NCBI GenBank assembly: GCA_030540715.1
Contig: JAUNVQ010000015.1
Location: forward strand, 1-64,000
DNA from: Actinomycetaceae bacterium
GTDB lineage: Bacteria > Actinomycetota > Actinomycetes > Actinomycetales > Actinomycetaceae
Direction of reading: 5' to 3'
Length of the DNA stretch: 64,000 bases
Below are positions 61,845-64,000 of this stretch, in pieces; the stretch's first letter is position 1; every line of letters begins with the position of its first letter. The position numbers were made by a program, and so were the translations under genes. Under the pieces are notes generated by a model. It was given only the letters and a program-made list of their open reading frames with translations, was not told the DNA's origin and searched no databases.

Positions 61845-63116
61845 TCATATAACCTCATCTGCCGTGTTAGAAAAACCGTCATCAATCGCGTCATCACTGG
61901 TTGCATAGTTGACGACCATGTGTTCGTCAGGGCGTTTGGATAGTTCTTTTTCGGTGTAGCTTTTTACTGCCTCAACCGTGCCGACATCGCGGCCACGACG
62001 CTCCGACATATACCAGCGATGCTCAAGTATCTCGTGGAAAAGCTGAGCATCTTCAAGTTTGTGACGCAGTTTGTAGGGAACCATCTCGACAGTGGGCTCA
62101 AACACGTCACGTAACCACTGATGCGCTGTCACTTCAATTGGCTGCTTATCGTGCTTAAGCGCGGCACGATAAGTTTTCAGATCATTAATCATGCGTTTTG
62201 CCTGCTGTTCTTCCACATCAAGGCCCGTGAGCCGCATGACTTGGCGGTGATAGTGCCCGGCATCGACAACCTTGGGGCGCAATTTCAGTACCGTACCGCC
62301 GGCCTCTGTTTTCATCGTGATCTCGCCAACATCGAAACCAAGATCATTGAGTCGCCTAATGCGAGCATCAATACGCCAGCGTTCGTCGGCTTTAAACTTT
62401 TCCTCTGCCGTCAGTGCCGTCCACAGAGTGTGATAAATATCGACAAGACGATCGCCAATAGCAATGACATCTGTTTCTTCATCCAGATACGAGCCGCATT
62501 GAAGGTCCATCATCTCGCCAATAATGTTTGTGCGTGCAAGATCGATATCGTATTCGCGCTGGCCTTGTGATAAATGCGGGTAGAGTTCAGCGGTTTCCGC
62601 ATCAACCAGGTAGGCGGCAAAAGCTCCAGCGTCGCGACGAAACAAGGTATTAGACAGCGATACGTCACCCCAGTAAAAACCGCCTAAATGAAGACGCACT
62701 ATCAACACGGCCAGTGAGTCAATAAGACGACGCACTGTTTCGGTTCGCATTGATTTAGAAAACAGGGCACGATAGGGCAGGGAATATGACAGATGCTCTG
62801 TTACTAGGGCGGACATAAGTGCTTCACCATTTTGCCCGCGCCGTCCCGACACAACAGCGGTAGGTTTCACGCTAGGTTCATTCCGATTTTGCAGGTGGCG
62901 AAGCATTCGGTATTCCGATTGGGCAATGTCTTCAACGATTTCCTTCACCGCAAAAATTGTGCCCTCAATATCGACGAAACGTACCACATGTCGCGAAATA
63001 CCTCGCGGAAGGGCAATTAGACGTTCATCGGGCCACCGAGCTAGGGGAATATCCCAAGGAAGATCCACTAAGCGGGCATCCATTGTTACAGCAGTAAATT
63101 GCATAGGTCGTACCAC
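61845..63116 (-). CDS. DUF4032 kinase-like protein
   Basis: A 423-residue protein of the DUF4032 family with a lipopolysaccharide-kinase (Kdo/WaaP)-like fold in its first half. VVRFVDIEGTIFAVKEI supplies a Lys like that of the kinase N-lobe. GGFYWGDVSLSNTLF resembles the catalytic loop with Asp and Asn, and AYLVDAETAEL the metal-binding Asp loop. The C-terminal DUF4032 part (about 225-400) includes VMRLTGLDVEEQQAKRMIND. The biochemical role is unknown. The GTG start stands six bases behind TACACT, supporting a leaderless message. It is divergent from a Ser/Thr kinase gene, only 87 bases apart. Confidence 0.85.
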   Translation of the reverse strand: MVRPMQFTAVTMDARLVDLPWDIPLARWPDERLIALPRGISRHVVRFVDIEGTIFAVKEIVEDIAQSEYRMLRHLQNRNEPSVKPTAVVSGRRGQNGEALMSALVTEHLSYSLPYRALFSKSMRTETVRRLIDSLAVLIVRLHLGGFYWGDVSLSNTLFRRDAGAFAAYLVDAETAELYPHLSQGQREYDIDLARTNIIGEMMDLQCGSYLDEETDVIAIGDRLVDIYHTLWTALTAEEKFKADERWRIDARIRRLNDLGFDVGEITMKTEAGGTVLKLRPKVVDAGHYHRQVMRLTGLDVEEQQAKRMINDLKTYRAALKHDKQPIEVTAHQWLRDVFEPTVEMVPYKLRHKLEDAQLFHEILEHRWYMSERRGRDVGTVEAVKSYTEKELSKRPDEHMVVNYATSDDAIDDGFSNTADEVI

Positions 63117-63128
63117 ATATCAAGTGTA
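63117..63128 (-). promoter_or_regulatory. DUF4032 gene -10 element, leaderless type
   Basis: On the minus strand TACACT (63128-63123), six bases, GTG 63116. Confidence 0.5.
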
Positions 63129-63191
63129 GGCACGCAACTGCGAGGAAAGAAAATCAGTGCGCGTCATTACAGGCCCGCAAATGAATTGAGC

Positions 63192-63203
63192 TACTCTAGG
63201 GAT
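63192..63203 (+). promoter_or_regulatory. Ser/Thr kinase -10 element, leaderless type
   Basis: TACTCT (63192-63197), six bases, GTG 63204. It faces away from the DUF4032 -10 element; the two start codons are 87 bases apart. Confidence 0.45.
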
Positions 63204-64000
63204 GTGACAAACACGAATCGTGAGATAGGTGGTTACCGGCTGGTTCGCCAGATTGGTGCCGGGGGGATGGGCTCTGTATGGGAAGCCGTTGATGGGGGAG
63301 GCCAGCGCGTCGCCCTCAAAATTCTGCACCCAGCTATAGCTCACGATCCCGTGTCACGTGAGCGGCTGCGCCGTGAAGCACACATTATTAACTGCATTAA
63401 GTCTCACGGTGTTGCCCATGTTCTTGATTTGGAAGTTGATTCGGAGCAACCATTTGTTGTGACCGAGCTTATTGACGGTCCAACCCTTGCGCGCGATGTG
63501 ACCGCCAACGGCCCGTGGAACCGTGAGGATTTGGCTGATCTGGCCGACTGGTTGCGCCGCATTTTGACTGAGCTTCATGCTTCGGGAGTGCTACACCGCG
63601 ATATTAAACCATCGAATATTATGATCTCGGCGCAGGGGCCGGTGCTCATTGATTTTGGTATTGCCCAGATGGCAAATGATGAACGTTTTACCTCAACCGG
63701 TCTTGTGACAGGCACCCCTGGATACCTAGCGCCCGAGGTGATTGCCGGGGACGAACCATCGCCCATGACGGACTGGTGGGCGTGGGCGGCAGTTCTTGTC
63801 TTTTGTGCTACGGGGCGTCAGCCATTTGGAACAGGCTCGATTGAAGCGATTATTGCTCGAGTGTCAACGGGGCAGGCCGATGTCAAAGGCGTTGATGAAC
63901 AGATCCGTTTATGCCTGCTGTCTGCCCTTCGTCCCGACCCTGCACGCCGCACCATTCCCGAGACTGTTGTTGCGGGTCTTAGTGCAGATCCGGAGGATTT
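63204..64000 (+). CDS. Hanks-type serine/threonine protein kinase, 3' end outside window
   Basis: The frame runs open to the last base, giving 265 residues of an eukaryotic-like kinase. Glycine loop IGAGGMGSVWEA, ATP-binding Lys39 (RVALKIL), catalytic loop LHRDIKPSNIM with Asp133, metal-binding LIDFGIAQ with Asp150, an activation loop with several Ser/Thr (RFTSTGLVTG), and GTPGYLAPEV. The catalytic residues are all intact, so it should be active. Whether transmembrane, PASTA or other sensor parts follow cannot be seen. The start is GTG 63204, set by the -10 element and the family N-terminus GYRLVRQIG. Confidence 0.93.
   Translation, partial: MTNTNREIGGYRLVRQIGAGGMGSVWEAVDGGGQRVALKILHPAIAHDPVSRERLRREAHIINCIKSHGVAHVLDLEVDSEQPFVVTELIDGPTLARDVTANGPWNREDLADLADWLRRILTELHASGVLHRDIKPSNIMISAQGPVLIDFGIAQMANDERFTSTGLVTGTPGYLAPEVIAGDEPSPMTDWWAWAAVLVFCATGRQPFGTGSIEAIIARVSTGQADVKGVDEQIRLCLLSALRPDPARRTIPETVVAGLSADPED

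Noticed and set aside
1-64000. Search by eye for tRNA T-loops, rRNA, tmRNA, SRP RNA, CRISPR repeats, transposases, integrases, toxin-antitoxin pairs and restriction or defence genes
   Set aside because: None could be supported. A tRNA or small RNA could still be missed without a covariance search.

Overview
The window looks like part of a chromosome from an Actinomycetota bacterium, probably in or near the Actinomycetaceae. Markers for that are a C-terminal LAxTG-type sortase signal, the actinobacterial form of DapD, a DUF3117 gene, DUF4032, two LytR-CpsA-Psr proteins, a PRC/MgtE-N/CBS protein next to a DUF1003 protein, Rv1264-like adenylate cyclase architecture, and a Hanks-type kinase. By eye the G+C content is only about 45-50 %, low for the phylum. 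I recognise no rRNA, tRNA, CRISPR array, insertion sequence or prophage. Almost all of the sequence is housekeeping DNA with good coding density.

Layout. 1-447: end of a sortase-anchored surface protein. 801-4587: purU and a zinc-uptake operon (znuACB-like) whose promoter overlaps a Zur/Fur-like box. 4618-9705: lactate permease and LutABC lactate oxidation. 10087-11652: an aldehyde-dehydrogenase-fold protein that has lost every catalytic residue. 11868-14323: a ZTP riboswitch followed by glyA and folD. 14631-19466: zinc efflux (CDF), an orphan BMP lipoprotein, xthA and a YihY protein. 19584-23014: DeoR regulator, galactokinase and mannose-1-phosphate guanylyltransferase. 23277-26725: small lipoprotein, sulfide:quinone oxidoreductase with a tiny partner gene, and a second orphan BMP lipoprotein. 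26926-41389: dapE, mrp, O-methyltransferase, DUF3117, LOG, DUF1003, PRC/CBS protein, typA, a stress-type membrane protein, ferredoxin, dapC, gltA and dapD. As I remember it, this resembles gene content spread over the Rv1165-Rv1240 region of Mycobacterium tuberculosis. 41709-54620: maf, adenylate cyclase, a two-component system, GtrA, a secreted RCC1 propeller, purK-purE, galE and two LCP ligases. 55245-64000: TrmH-like methyltransferase, a glutamine-amidotransferase-like protein, fba, an orphan sugar-ABC ATPase, an unknown membrane protein, the DUF4032 kinase-like protein and a Ser/Thr kinase cut by the window end.

How the genes fit together. One-carbon and purine metabolism recur (purU, ZTP-riboswitch-glyA-folD, purK, purE). 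The succinylase branch of diaminopimelate synthesis is represented by dapC, dapD and dapE. Galactose metabolism is split between galK and galE. Zinc is handled from both sides by uptake and export. Cell-envelope assembly is represented by the LCP proteins, GtrA, ManC and the sortase substrate.

A recurring regulatory feature is a -10 hexamer ending six or seven bases before the start codon. It is seen at purU, znuA, the aldehyde-dehydrogenase-like gene, dapD, maf, the response regulator, LCP1, the amidotransferase-like gene, the DUF4032 gene and the kinase, and several share the sequence TACACTGG. These are probably leaderless mRNAs, and the pattern was used to choose start codons. No complete new defence or mobile system is evident. 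The most unusual items are the aldehyde dehydrogenase pseudoenzyme, the paired cysteine extensions on LutB and LutC, the small SQR-linked gene, the seven-disulfide RCC1 propeller, the triple inverted-repeat leader at 60204-60260 and the G/T-skewed repeats.
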